Part shown: positions 34,320 through 44,963 of the stretch, in pieces
How the letters are laid out: each line of letters begins with the position of its first letter
How positions within the stretch are numbered: the stretch's first letter is position 1
NCBI GenBank assembly: GCA_022432975.1
Contig: CM039509.1
Location: forward strand, 26,241,242-26,305,241
DNA: 64,000 bases
Reading direction: 5' to 3'
DNA from: Begonia masoniana
Lineage: Eukaryota; Streptophyta; Magnoliopsida; Cucurbitales; Begoniaceae
Translations under genes and position numbers: made by a program
The notes under the pieces: model-generated
Database searches by the model: none
Told to the model about the DNA's origin: nothing
The model's input: only the letters and a program-made list of their open reading frames with translations

Positions 34320-34867
34320 TTTCCAAGGTAATTACTTTAGTCAATTATGGGGTAAAGTTTGATGTAAAATATGTTGCTTTTTTCTACACAAGGTAATAGA
34401 TTGCTCGAATCTAGGCTGCTGCCGTTAGCTTGGCTTCTCACTGTAAATTAGACCAATAATGGCTGCCGGATTTAATGTTATTTTTGTTGCATGTAGCCTT
34501 TAGTCTAGTGTTTGAATACATCGTAATTGTATATTACATACATCGAGGAAATAAAGATTTACCTGTTTGAAGACCTCCCAGCATTTGTGAGCAAGAGTTT
34601 TTGTCTAATCTTGGGTTTAAATTTGAATGTATAATTGTTTTTTGCTCTGTAATTTGCATTAAAATTCATCATTATAGCTAGTCCCCGGGATAAATGAGTG
34701 TCGTTGCAACATATTTTTAAAAAGAGTAATTTTATATTTACACTAATATGATATTTATGAGTCATTCATTTATTAATTATTTATTTTAAATATTTATTTC
34801 ATACTATAATAATTGTACAAGTGAACTAATGACATGTAAGTGTCATATCATGGTCTGATATTATGAT
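34320..34867. other. Intergenic AT-rich DNA
   Basis: No coding signal beyond the 3' flank of the VAMP fragment. A possible polyadenylation region (AATAAA near 34550) is the only feature. Confidence 0.5.
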
Positions 34868-34876
34868 ATAAAATTA
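34868..34876. other. Target-site duplication, left
   Basis: ATAAAATTA, identical to 36065-36073, directly flanks the terminal inverted repeats; nine bases is the length made by Mutator-like transposases. Confidence 0.93.
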
Positions 34877-35061
34877 GGATTAAGTGCATGAAAAAGCTCC
34901 AACTATTAGAAAAGGGCAAAAAAGAGCTCGAAGTATAGAAAATGCAAAATAAAGGTTTGCGGGGGACCGATCACCCCCCGCAGAGGGTGGGGCGGGTACC
35001 CGCCCCCTCACGCGGGTACCCGCCTCACGCGGGGGGTCAGGCGGGTACCCGCCCCACCCCC
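34877..35061 (+). repeat. Left terminal inverted repeat
   Basis: The outer 85 bp are AT-rich and the inner 100 bp very GC-rich with GCGGGTACCCGC palindromes. The left arm continues into a further inverted copy up to about 35103. Confidence 0.92.
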
Positions 35062-35106
35062 CGCGTGAGGCGGGTACCCGCGTGAGGGGGCGGGTACCCG
35101 CCCACC

Positions 35107-35878
35107 AACAGTGCACCATTTTTACAGCTTCGATTTCCTTCGGCGCTTCCAAGAAGTATAGTTCTGAAACTGGGTGGAAGATTTAGTGATATGGATAGTG
35201 CTCAAAGCTCTGAAGCTTCTCTCTCCTCTGAAGGCTCCTTCTATGAACTCCCTCAAGGACTCGAATGAGGTCGCGCAGGTCTTGGTTTCTCCAGTTATGG
35301 GTTTAAGTTCGCACTGTCTCAGTGTATCTGCCATGGCTATGGCTTGAGGGGAGTTCGGGGAGATTTTAAATAGACGAAGAATCTGTGGAAGTTGTTCCGA
35401 CGAGAAGGGGATCAAATCGGCTTTCTCTCTCTGCAACAATGGCGGCGAGGATAATGGATCTCGTTTTGGAAAATGGATAGGGAGACTTTTACCAGCTTTC
35501 ATGTCTTCCATGGTGAAGAAGACGATCAGTGAATGATCTATATTGTCATGTTGGTGAAGATGGAAGTCATTTTTACCATCATCGACCACCATCCGAATTG
35601 CAGGACTTTCTTCAAACACCTTATGATCTTCCATGGTTTTCTCTCTGTCTCCATCACCATCTCTTCCGATTTCCATGGCTCCACTACCCTGCAAAAAATT
35701 TTCAGAAGCAAAACCAGTAAAACAAACACAGAATCTATCGTCTTCGTCGGAGTCTAAACCAAAGAAACAAACACCAGGACGAACATAAATTCTGAACTAC
35801 AAAAAACAAGATTTTACTACCACAAGAAGCAGGAGAAGGATGAAGACAGGCCAAGAAGAAGTTTCCATTTTTTTTCAG
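35107..35878 (-). pseudogene. Captured BURP-domain gene fragment
   Basis: BURP proteins are secreted plant cell-wall proteins. The minus strand begins at 35878 with METSSWPVFILLLLLVVV, a typical signal peptide, followed by an intron ending in TTTTTTGCAG at about 35692. The next exon encodes SLIVFFTMEDMKAGKSLP, PIHFPKRD and DTLRQCELKPITGETK with ATSFESL, the first half of a BURP domain. Near 35150 the frame shifts and EAPKEIEAVKMVHC continues the domain up to the inverted repeat. The C-terminal half with the last CH motifs is missing. Both ends coincide with the transposon arms, so this is an exon-intron genomic capture and not a retrocopy. It is unlikely to encode a working protein. Confidence 0.9.
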
Positions 35879-35879
35879 C

Positions 35880-36064
35880 GGAGGGTGGGGCGGGTACCCG
35901 CCTGACCCCCCGCGTGAGGCGGGTACCCGCGTGAGGGGGCGGGTACCCGCCCCACCCTCTGCGGGGGGTGATCGGTCCCCGCAAACCTTTATTTTGCCTT
36001 TTTTATACTTCAAGCTCTTTTTTGCCCATTTCTCATAGTTGGAGCTTTTTTACGCACTTAATCC
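35880..36064 (-). repeat. Right terminal inverted repeat
   Basis: It is the reverse complement of 34877-35061 with scattered mismatches. Confidence 0.92.
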
Positions 36065-36073
36065 ATAAAATTA
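36065..36073. other. Target-site duplication, right
   Basis: ATAAAATTA, the partner of 34868-34876. Confidence 0.93.
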
Positions 36074-37790
36074 TGATTAATGCTAAGTTTATATTTTAAT
36101 TGTACACTGTAATTTTAACTATTAATGTGGTGTTTACGTGTAATTCATTAATTGACATAATAATTAAGATAAATTATAATTAATTAAATGAATACATTAA
36201 TTGCACTAATAGTTGAACACATGAAGCTAGAACAAGTTTTTCAAATCACGTTTTTTAAAATTTATTTATTTTTAATATATTATTTATTTATATTAGGTAA
36301 ATGATTTGCTAAATAAACGAAAACCATCACTTCGGATAATTTAGCTTATTTACGTTAATAAGGTTATATTATAATGTATTTCAGTGATTTAATCAAAATT
36401 TTATAAAACCATTTGTAATAATATCCAAAACTTTATGACAAGAAAATAAGCTATCTTTTAATTATTTCATCAATTAAATAGTCATACGTGAGTGGCACAT
36501 CATGAGTTAATATTATCGCATAAAAATAAAACGTAAATCAACATTCTTTTTAATGTTCATAGAAAAATTGATAAGTTTTTAGTAGGTCAAGCATTTAATA
36601 ACAACTTGAAAGAAAAATCAAGTATTAAATGTAAAGGACTTTCAAGGAACAAAGAGAAGACAAACCAATCGGGTCTTTTAACTATTAGCATTGAAGTTAA
36701 TATGAGTATTTCTCCAAATGCAACATAACTCTTGAGGTTAACTTAAAACTTGTGAACTATGACCACTTGAAGGAATGACAAGCTTAAAGCTTAAAAGAGC
36801 CAAAAGAATACCTCAATTACTTGGGCACATTTTGAAGACAAAAAGAAGGTCAAGTCCAAGGCCATTTTGGATCCAACAATCTTCATGAGGAAGCCCACGG
36901 TCGAATCAAGAAGACTCATTTAATCATATTTTGTATTTAAGTTATTTTTAATCTTTTGATGAGCATTATGTTTTAATATTATGTATTTTTTTATGGTGGA
37001 AACCATTTTAGATCAAGGGGACAATTTATTGGGAGAAGTCAAAAATGTGTTTAACTTATTTTTTTTGGCCGAGCACACTTTATGTGATTTTTTATTATTT
37101 TTTAGTTAATTTTCTTTAGTGCTTGTAACCCTAATTCCTCTCAAAAGATATGTAATTTAAATCATCCTTATGAGGCTGTTAAGGGCTGAAAATCGTGTAG
37201 AAGTTTTATTGTCCAAACTTGAAGTGTTCTTCAAGTGTAATGCTTCTTTCTTAGTGAGTAATATCCAAGTAGGGTATATGAAGAGTGAATTCATTATTTG
37301 TGAGTGTAGGTGGTTTTTACTTCTACTACATCCTTCTTCCTCTCTTTTTGTAGAGTGGAAAAACCTAGCAATGACTTAGAGGCTATCAAGTTCAACGGTT
37401 GAAGCCGCATCATCCCTAAGTTGATGCAAGCTGTTTCTTTTTTTTTTAAACTATTTGTAGCAAGCCGAGCAATCATCACGCCTACAACCGTTTCTCTCCA
37501 ACCACAACGATTCATCTCTTCATTTTTAGAGACAATCAACCCCACACGTACAGTTTCAACCAGACACAATAATCGCATCCATACGTTTTCACACGAAAAA
37601 CTTGTGAATCTTTCAATTTGACACATTATTTTCGGCCAGAGCACTCTGGGATAAAGTGGAATCTTTGATGGAAAAAAATGTTGGAAATGTTGATAGGTAG
37701 TAGTTTGGAGTGTTTTTTTGGATAAGTAGTTTTGAGTTATTATATATTAGAATCATTCTTTTGTTATTTATGTTAATTGTAGTCTGTTGT
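36074..37790. other. AT-rich intergenic DNA, no gene recognised
   Basis: Mostly low-GC sequence. Short open frames (37170-37379; 37294-37644 minus) have no recognisable motif and no splice support. A block around 36650-37040 has the base composition of old retrotransposon debris, but I cannot assign it. Confidence 0.45.
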
Positions 37791-37792
37791 CT

Positions 37793-38202
37793 TCTTTGCA
37801 ATCGTTCCATTACTACAAGTATAGGCGAGATGAAAACCAACTCTACATATTTGCTGATGACTGTGTGTTCCAAGATGGCTAACCTCGTCATACCATATAG
37901 ATTTTGACACCATGGCTGGTGCAGATAAGTTTGGAAATGTTTATTTTGTACGTTTACCACAAGATGTCTCGGACAAGATTGAAGAAGATTCCAACAAGGT
38001 AGAGGAGATCATACAGTTTCACATTGGTGATGTTGTTTGCTCGTTGCAAAAGGCATCTTTAATTCCCGGCGGAGCAGAATGCATCATATACCGGACAGTT
38101 ATGGGCAGCGTTGGGAGCATTACATGCTTTTACTTCACGTGATGATGTTGATTTCTTTTCTCACTTGGAGATGCATTTGAGGCAGGAATATCCACCGCTG
38201 TG
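37793..38202 (+). pseudogene. SF3B3: SF3B3 (SAP130) fragment
   Basis: SF3B3 is a scaffold subunit of the U2 snRNP SF3b complex. About 130 codons near its C-terminus are present without introns: YKYRRDENQLYIFADDC, MAGADKFGNVYFVRLP, NKVEEIIQFHIGDVVC and AFTSRDDVDFFSHLEMHL. Breaks: a two-base insertion after FADDC, loss of about 16 codons between the EED and NKVEE segments, and a one-base insertion after VMGS that splits the frame near 38110. Homology stops at PPLC near 38202. A processed copy or a captured exon are both possible; no poly(A) tail or target duplication is evident. Confidence 0.88.
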
Positions 38203-39165
38203 CGTTGATTGTGCTCTTATTGGCTCGTTAAAAATGTCAAAAACAGAGTCAGCCTTGCAGCTCTCATTTGTTAGGCCTTCATTTTCTCATCATTTCCACT
38301 CTTACGCTCCTCCCTCTCTAACCTTGCATTTCCACAAACACTTCTCTCGTCCAACCAACTTAGGATGTCCGAAAACACCCTCTCGATGTTCTCCTCGGTC
38401 TCTCAGTACAACAACCCGTGCCACATTTCTGGGTACATTTTCAGCGTCTTGTCTTTGCTCGACGCCATGTCGTACAGCTCCTTGGTGCTCGACTTGTCTG
38501 TCACTCTATATTCTTCTTTGTGCAATACCAGAAACGGCAACGACACCTGCTCTGAATTTCTATTTATATTCTTTATAAAAAGCCCGAGTAATTGAGGAAA
38601 AAACTTTGAGAAATTTAAATAAATATATAAACCTCATTTAGACTGTGTTCGATTTCTGAACAAAAGTGTATATAAACCTCATTTACATCATTACAGTTAA
38701 TTTAAAACAGTATTAAAGTGTATAATTTGAATTAAAGCTCTTGCCTGCTGTCTAATTTTGGGTCGTTTGAAGGCCAATTAAATGATATCTTCTATTGGAA
38801 CAATTGATGACTGTATTACCATATATGCATGATAATCCAATTATAGGTCAACAATAAATAATTAAAAAATAAAATAAAAAAATGAAATCAGTCGAACCTT
38901 ACACATAGGGGCAACAAGAACAACACCATCCCAGTAATCTAGTTTTTTTTTTTTTTTTTTTTCTGTGCAGTAGCCCATGGATTCTCCCAGCAAATATCTA
39001 TCTTGTTCTTGTTTTCTTTTCTAATTTTTTTTAGGAAAATTGAAAAATTAAAGAAAACCCATTAATAAAGATTGAAAATTAATTATATATAGTAAAAAAA
39101 AAAAAATACCGCAGATGCTTGAAAAGTGCTTAGAACAGACGTCTACTACATCATCAAAACTGGTA

Positions 39166-39170
39166 ACGTA
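39166..39170. other. Target-site duplication of the copia element, left
   Basis: ACGTA, repeated at 45511-45515. It lies within a lipase-like exon, in the codons for GYV. Confidence 0.93.
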
Positions 39171-39715
39171 TGTTAGATTATTTTAATAATCTATTTGTGG
39201 CTCATGTAAATTATAGTTACATTGATCTTATATTAAAGTACTCAATGTGATGATTGTTGAGTGTAAAAGAAATAAGATTAATTGGGTTTTAATTCCCTCT
39301 CCTTAACCTTATTAAAGTAATATACATTATAGTTGAAGAGGTATGATTGAACGGGTATGAATGAAGAGACATAAGTGAAAGGGTAAGTATGGAGGATTGC
39401 CTTTTGAATGGTTGTCTTCTTCTTCATCCTAATTAGAGAATCAAAGTCTAATCTCTTTATCTATCACTCTAATCAAACTTTCTCACTCAATCTCTGAATT
39501 ATCGAAGAGACATTAAAGAGAAAGGATTAAGGAGACGAAAAGTATTCCGCAACACCGAAGAGAAATCAAAGTTAAGCAATGGAGAAAGGTTAGTAAAAAA
39601 AAAAAATTAAATAATAGTCTTTTGTTTATTCAAGAGAATGGTTGAATTAACAATGTTATAATGGGATTAAAGTATTGAATAGCATATATATAGTTTTAGT
39701 TTTTCTATGCTTTCA
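39171..39715 (+). repeat. 5' LTR of the copia element
   Basis: 545 bp, TG...CA ends, near-identical to 44964-45510. Confidence 0.95.
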
Positions 39716-39717
39716 AT

Positions 39718-39729
39718 TGGTATCAGAGC
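39718..39729 (+). other. tRNA-iMet primer-binding site
   Basis: TGGTATCAGAGC, two bases after the LTR. A non-coding leader of about 780 bp follows up to the ATG at 40510. Confidence 0.93.
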
Positions 39730-40509
39730 ATGGTTCTATAACGTGTTTTTTCACCGTTTGTGTTGATTGAATTACATGAAAGTTTTGATCGATTATAGTT
39801 TCCGGTCGTCGATCGATTATTGTTTCCGGTCGTCGATGGTCATTAAAGTTTCTGGTTGTTTTCTTTTATGATCAGCAGTTGTATATTATTGTGAATATTT
39901 TGATATTTTAATTGAATATCATATAATGAAAAGATATTTTTTGTTAACAGTTGTACGACAGCTATATGTTACAATTGTATGTTAGCAGTTGTATATTATT
40001 GTGAATATTTTAATATTTTAATTGAATATCATTTAATTGTTTTCTCATGAATGATAATTATGGAACGTTACATTTAATTGAGTATTTGATATAAAAGAAA
40101 CTTGTTAGTCACCAAAGTGACCTAGTTTGAAAGGATCAATATTCGATTGTGTAAACATCATTCGTTTTGTATTAAAGGATGCTAATGATTGATTGAACAA
40201 AACGTTTGACATTATTTGATTACAACATTATAATGTCATCCAAAGATGGACCAATGTTTGTAATTGATAATATGAAAGAAACATGTATGCATATTAGATT
40301 GATATGATTATATATCCAAAGATGTTGAGCATGTGGATTTGAATATGTTTATGTGTTTATTAAAGTATATCTTGATAGCATTATTGATAGCTGAAATTGT
40401 TTCTTAGATTTTGCCCAAAGATGATTTAAGAAATGAATTATTGTTTGTTTGAATCTATTATTGTTTACTCAAAGTATTAAAGTATGAGCATGTATGTTTT
40501 GCAGCATTT

Positions 40510-42903
40510 ATGAATGTGTTATTTTCTGGCAACAACTTGGTCAAGTTCAACGGCTTAAATTATGCTGATTGGTCTGAACAAATCCAATTTCAATTGGGTG
40601 TAATGTGTTTAGACGTAGCATTAATTTGTGAAAAGCCGGCAGCCATTAATGAGACCAGTACGGAAGCTGACAAGTCCATTATGGAGGCTTGGGAGCGGTC
40701 TAACCGGCTGTGTTTGAGCTTGATGAAGTTGACGATAGCTAAAAATGTTAAGCCATCAATGCCAAAGACTGATAACGCTAAGGAGTTCATGTTGGGCATT
40801 AAGGAATACTCCCAATCGGACATTACAGATAAATCCGTTGTTGGAAATCTCATGAGTGAGTTGACGACCAAGAAGTTTGATTGGTCGCAATCCATTCATG
40901 ATCATGTGACATGTATGGCGAATCTAGCTGCCAAGCTGAAGTCATTGGGGATGGATGTGAATGAATCATTCTTGGTTCAATTCATCATCAACTCTCTTCC
41001 TCTTGAATTTGATCAGTTCCAGGTGAATTACAACACCATAAAAGAGAAATGGAACTTTCAAGAATTAAAAGCCATGTTAATTCAAGAAGAATGGAGGTTA
41101 AAGAAAATAAAAGATCACTCCATTAACATGACACTTCAGCATGAAGGGACCAAGAAAGGGCCAAGTAAAAAGAACCAGAAGAAGGGAAAAGCCCCATTGA
41201 ATGTGAATGAGGGGCATATCCGAAAGGAGCTTAGGTGCTACTTCTGTAACAAGGTTGGGCACTTAAAGAAAGAATGCCCGAAAAGAAAAATCTGGTTCGA
41301 AAAGAAAGGTACACTATTTGTTTCAGTATGTTTTGAATCAAATATTATTGAAGTACCTAATAATACTTGGTGGTTAGATTCTGGTGCTACTACTCATGTA
41401 TCTCATGTTATGCAGGGATTTCTTTCGATCCAACCCATAAACGGAACTGAAAAGTTCTTGTATATGGGAAACAGAATGAAGGCTCGCATTGAAGGGATTG
41501 GGACGTATAGATTGATCCTGGACACTGGTTGTCAATTGGATCTTGAAGAGTGTCTCTATGTTCCTGAATGTGCTAGGAATTTAGTTTCTGTTTCTAAGTT
41601 GGATTGTAATGGTTTTAATTTTGAGATTGAGAATGGTTTGTTTACATTGTACAAACATAAATACTATTATGGTTCTGGTATTTTAATGGATGGTTTGTAT
41701 CGATTCAATCTCAATGTTAAATTTATAGAATCTCTGTTTCATGTTGACAATACTGTTGGTATTAAACGTAGTGCACTTAATGAGAGTTCAGCATTCTTGT
41801 GGCATCAAAGATTAGGTCATATATCTAAAGAAATGATAATGAGGTTAATGAAATGTGATATTTTACCTCATTTAGATTTTAATGACTGGGATGTGTGTAT
41901 AGATTGCATTAAAGGTAAGCAAACTACACGTATATCTAAAATTAAAGACACAAGAAGTAATGGACTGTTAGAATTGATACACACTGACATATGTGGTCCA
42001 TTCGATGCTCCGTCTTGGAACGGTGAAAGGTATTTCATCACATTTATTGATGATTACTCACGTTATGGTTATTTATATCTACTGCATGAAAAATCTCAAT
42101 CTGTGAACGTTTTAGAAGTGTTCATAAATGAAGTAGAAAGGCAGTTAGATAGAAAAGTAAAGGTTGTGAGGTCTGATAGAGGTGGTGAATATTACGGAAA
42201 ATTCGATGAAAGTGGACAATGTAAAGGTCCATTTGCAAAGTTTCTCGAAAGTCGAGGCATTTGTGCACAGTATACAATGCCTGGTACGCCACAACAAAAT
42301 GGTGTAGCTGAAAGGCGGAATCGTACTCTAATAGAAATGGTTAGGAGTATGGTAAATAAAAGTATTGTACCTTTATCGTTGTGGATGCACAGTTTAAAAA
42401 CTGCTGCGTATCTGTTGAATAGGGTTCCTAGTAAGGCAGTTTCTAAGACCCCTTATGAACTGTGGACGGGAATGAAACCTAGTTTAAGACATCTCCATGT
42501 TTGGGGTTGTTCAGCAGAAGTAAGAATATACAATCCACATGAAAAGAAGCTCGATGCAAGAACCATTAGTGGTTATTTCGTCGGCTATCCAGAAAAGTCA
42601 AAAGGGTACATCTTTTATTGTCCAAACCATAGTACGAGGATAGTTGAGTCTGGAAATGCTCGATTCATTGAGAATGGCCAGATCAGTGGGAGTGTTGAAT
42701 CACGAAAAGTGAATATTCAAGAGAATCAGGTGGAGGAGACTACACTTGAAGATTCTCATCAAGTCATTGTTCCTCTTGTTGTATCACAGTCTAACAACAT
42801 ACCGGAACAACGAATGAATATTCAAACCACAGAAAGTGATCAAGTCAATGATGAGCATAATGTTGATATTCAAGTCACTAGTGAACAATCACAAGAATTG
42901 TGA
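40510..42903 (+). CDS. Copia gag-protease-integrase (797 codons)
   Basis: Starts ATG (MNVLFSGNNLVKFNGLNY), the usual gag opening. Gag core occupies roughly residues 1-200; a zinc knuckle CYFCNKVGHLKKEC lies near 245; the protease active site WWLDSGATTHVSH is near 290; the GAG-pre-integrase motif LWHQRLGHISKEM is near 435. Integrase then shows HTDICGPF, FIDDYSRYGY, VRSDRGGEYYG and TPQQNGVAERRNRT with the catalytic D, D and E present. A TGA (42901-42903) ends it within the linker before reverse transcriptase. The next codons continue the same frame (RSVRTKRSAIPNDY), so in the intact element this was one polyprotein. The stop fits a single CGA-to-TGA change. Confidence 0.92.
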   Translation: MNVLFSGNNLVKFNGLNYADWSEQIQFQLGVMCLDVALICEKPAAINETSTEADKSIMEAWERSNRLCLSLMKLTIAKNVKPSMPKTDNAKEFMLGIKEYSQSDITDKSVVGNLMSELTTKKFDWSQSIHDHVTCMANLAAKLKSLGMDVNESFLVQFIINSLPLEFDQFQVNYNTIKEKWNFQELKAMLIQEEWRLKKIKDHSINMTLQHEGTKKGPSKKNQKKGKAPLNVNEGHIRKELRCYFCNKVGHLKKECPKRKIWFEKKGTLFVSVCFESNIIEVPNNTWWLDSGATTHVSHVMQGFLSIQPINGTEKFLYMGNRMKARIEGIGTYRLILDTGCQLDLEECLYVPECARNLVSVSKLDCNGFNFEIENGLFTLYKHKYYYGSGILMDGLYRFNLNVKFIESLFHVDNTVGIKRSALNESSAFLWHQRLGHISKEMIMRLMKCDILPHLDFNDWDVCIDCIKGKQTTRISKIKDTRSNGLLELIHTDICGPFDAPSWNGERYFITFIDDYSRYGYLYLLHEKSQSVNVLEVFINEVERQLDRKVKVVRSDRGGEYYGKFDESGQCKGPFAKFLESRGICAQYTMPGTPQQNGVAERRNRTLIEMVRSMVNKSIVPLSLWMHSLKTAAYLLNRVPSKAVSKTPYELWTGMKPSLRHLHVWGCSAEVRIYNPHEKKLDARTISGYFVGYPEKSKGYIFYCPNHSTRIVESGNARFIENGQISGSVESRKVNIQENQVEETTLEDSHQVIVPLVVSQSNNIPEQRMNIQTTESDQVNDEHNVDIQVTSEQSQEL

Positions 42904-44571
42904 AGATCTGTAAGGACAAAAAGATCAGCAATTCCTAATGATTATGTGATTTATTCACTTGAAGATGAATGTAACTTGAGCAATGATAAGGATCCAGACA
43001 CATTCATGAAAGCCATGGAATGTTCAAATTCTGAAAAGTGGTTGGATGCCATGAAAGAAGAGTTGAAATCGATGGATGACAACAAAGTCTGGGAACTTGT
43101 CGAGTTACCTGAAGGGTTTAAACGAATCGGTTGTAAGTGGGTTTACAAAACCAAACGCGATTCAAAAGGTAACGTCGAAAGGTATAAGGGTAGACTTGTC
43201 ACCAAAGGTTACACTCAGAAAGATGGTATTGACTATAAGGAAACCTTCTCTCCAGTTTCTAAGAAGGATTCCTTAAGAATTGTTATGGCTTTGGTGGCTC
43301 ATTATGATTTAGAGCTTCACCAAATGGATGTAAAAACCACTTTTCTGAATGGAGACTTAGAGGAAGAAGTGTATATGGATCAACCTGAAGGATTTTCTCT
43401 TACGAGGAATGAAAGGTTAGTGTGTAAATTGAAGAAGTCAATATATGGACTAAAACAAGCTTCTAGACAATGGTATATTAAGTTTAATGATACCATTACG
43501 TCATACGGGTTTATAGAGAACACTGTTGATCGGTGTATCTATATGAAGATCAGTGGGAGCAAGTTTAGCATTTTAGTCCTATATGTTGATGACATTCTTC
43601 TAGTTTCTAACAATAAAGGAATGTTGCATGATGTAAAGAAGTTTCTCTCTAGAAATTTTGAAATGAAAGATATGGGTGAGGCATCCTATGTAATTGGAAT
43701 AGAAATATTCCGTGATAGACAGCAAGGATTACTAGGATTGTCTCAGAAAGGATATATCGATAAAATTCTAGAAAGATTCAGAATGGAGAAATGCTCTGCT
43801 GGTGTAGTTCCAATTCAGAAATGGGACAAATTCAGTCAAATGCAATGTCCGAAAAGTGATTTGGAAATAAAGGAAATGGAATCTATTCCATATGCATCAG
43901 TTGTTGAGAGCTTAATGTATGCTCAAACATGTACTAGGCCCGACATAAGTTTTGCAGTAGGGATGTTAGGCCGATATCAAAGTAATCCAGGATTGGATCA
44001 CTGGAAAGCTGCAAAGAAAGTGCTTAGGTACTTGCAAGGAACAAAGGACTACATGCTCATGTATAGAAAGTCCAATAAACTTGAAGTTATTGGATACTCG
44101 GATTCAGACTATGCCGGATGTGTAGACTCGAGGAAATCTACATTCGGTTACGTGTTCCTATTAGCCGGAGGAGCCGTATCATGGAAAAGTGGAAAGCAAT
44201 CTTCGATCGCTACTTCTACTATGGAGGCAGAATTTGTGGCATGCTTTGAGGCCACTATTCATGCATTGTGGTTGCGGAACTTAACCTTGGGTCTAAGTAT
44301 AGTCGAGAGTATAGATAGACCGCTAAGGATTTATTGTGACAATTCCGCAGCTGTATTCTTCTCAAAGAATGACAAATACTCGAAATGGGCAAAACATATG
44401 GAATTGAAGTATTTGGCAGTCAAAGAAGAAATACAAAAACAAAAGGTGTGCATTGAACACATAAGTACAAGTTTAATGATAGCGGATCCATTAACTAAAG
44501 GATTGCCACCCAAGACCTTTAAAGAACATGTTGAAAGGATGGGTTTAGGTGACAAGTCCTTACTAATGTGA
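42904..44571 (+). CDS. Copia reverse transcriptase and RNase H part of the polyprotein
   Basis: This continues in frame after the TGA; the first ATG after the stop is at 42946. Reverse transcriptase shows [40 protein letters not shown] and catalytic YVDDILLVSN. RNase H shows YSDSDYAGCVDSRKSTFG and STMEAEFVACFEA, and a terminal ADPLTKGLPPKTF motif before TGA. No other lesion is seen. Because of the upstream stop, this part would only be made by readthrough or internal initiation, so the copy is probably not autonomous. Confidence 0.92.
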   Translation, partial: RSVRTKRSAIPNDYVIYSLEDECNLSNDKDPDTFMKAMECSNSEKWLDAMKEELKSMDDNKVWELVELPEGFKRIGCKWVYKTKRDSKGNVERYKGRLVTKGYTQKDGIDYKETFSPVSKKDSLRIVMALVAHYDLELHQMDVKTTFLNGDLEEEVYMDQPEGFSLTRNERLVCKLKKSIYGLKQASRQWYIKFNDTITSYGFIENTVDRCIYMKISGSKFSILVLYVDDILLVSNNKGMLHDVKKFLSRNFEMKDMGEASYVIGIEIFRDRQQGLLGLSQKGYIDKILERFRMEKCSAGVVPIQKWDKFSQMQCPKSDLEIKEMESIPYASVVESLMYAQTCTRPDISFAVGMLGRYQSNPGLDHWKAAKKVLRYLQGTKDYMLMYRKSNKLEVIGYSDSDYAGCVDSRKSTFGYVFLLAGGAVSWKSGKQSSIATSTMEAEFVACFEATIHALWLRNLTLGLSIVESIDRPLRIYCDNSAAVFFSKNDKYSKWAKHMELKYLAVKEEIQKQKVCIEHISTSLMIADPLTKGLPPKTFKEHVERMGLGDKSLLM

Positions 44572-44963
44572 TTATGATAGTGTAATTTGTATTATGTAAA
44601 CACTTTTGAATTCATTATGGATATGTTTTTGTATGTTTGATGTTATTTGTATTATAGTGTATACAGTTATTGTTGTTTTTCAAATAACATGTGATACTTT
44701 ATGAAATATAAAGTGAAAGGTGAAAGTGTTTCCTCAATTAAAGTTATAATGATTTGAGAAATGTGTGATACATGGAAAGAATCATGTTGTCAAATGACTT
44801 GTGTCTGCCATGATTTAATTTTTCAATTCGTTATGAAAAGGTGACTTGGTTAATTCGTATTATGGTACACTGTTAAGTTGTGAATTACAAGTTGTGCTAT
44901 TTTAATCCAAACCGGATTAAATGAAAGAAGCTGAGATCTCATAACATGAGCCAAGTGGGAGAT

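Larger units (their letters stand above)
34877..36064. mobile_element. Pack-MULE (Mutator-like DNA transposon) carrying a BURP gene fragment
   Basis: The element is 1188 bp with terminal inverted repeats of about 185 bp (34877-35061 and 35880-36064). Both read GGATTAAGTGC at their outer ends and are bounded by a perfect 9-bp target duplication. There is no transposase, so it must be moved in trans. Between the repeats lies a captured host-gene fragment (about 35107-35878, minus strand) encoding the start of a BURP-domain protein. The repeats contain an array of perfect GCGGGTACCCGC palindromes. The two repeats differ at few positions, suggesting a moderately young insertion. Confidence 0.93.

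Noticed and set aside
37294..37644. 116-codon minus-strand frame
   Set aside because: No motif, no splice signals and mixed composition; likely chance.
38942..38962. Poly(A) tail of a retrogene (poly-T on plus strand)
   Set aside because: It lies within the lipase exon between GESMG and DYWDG coding parts, so it is an expansion inside the pseudogene and not a tail.
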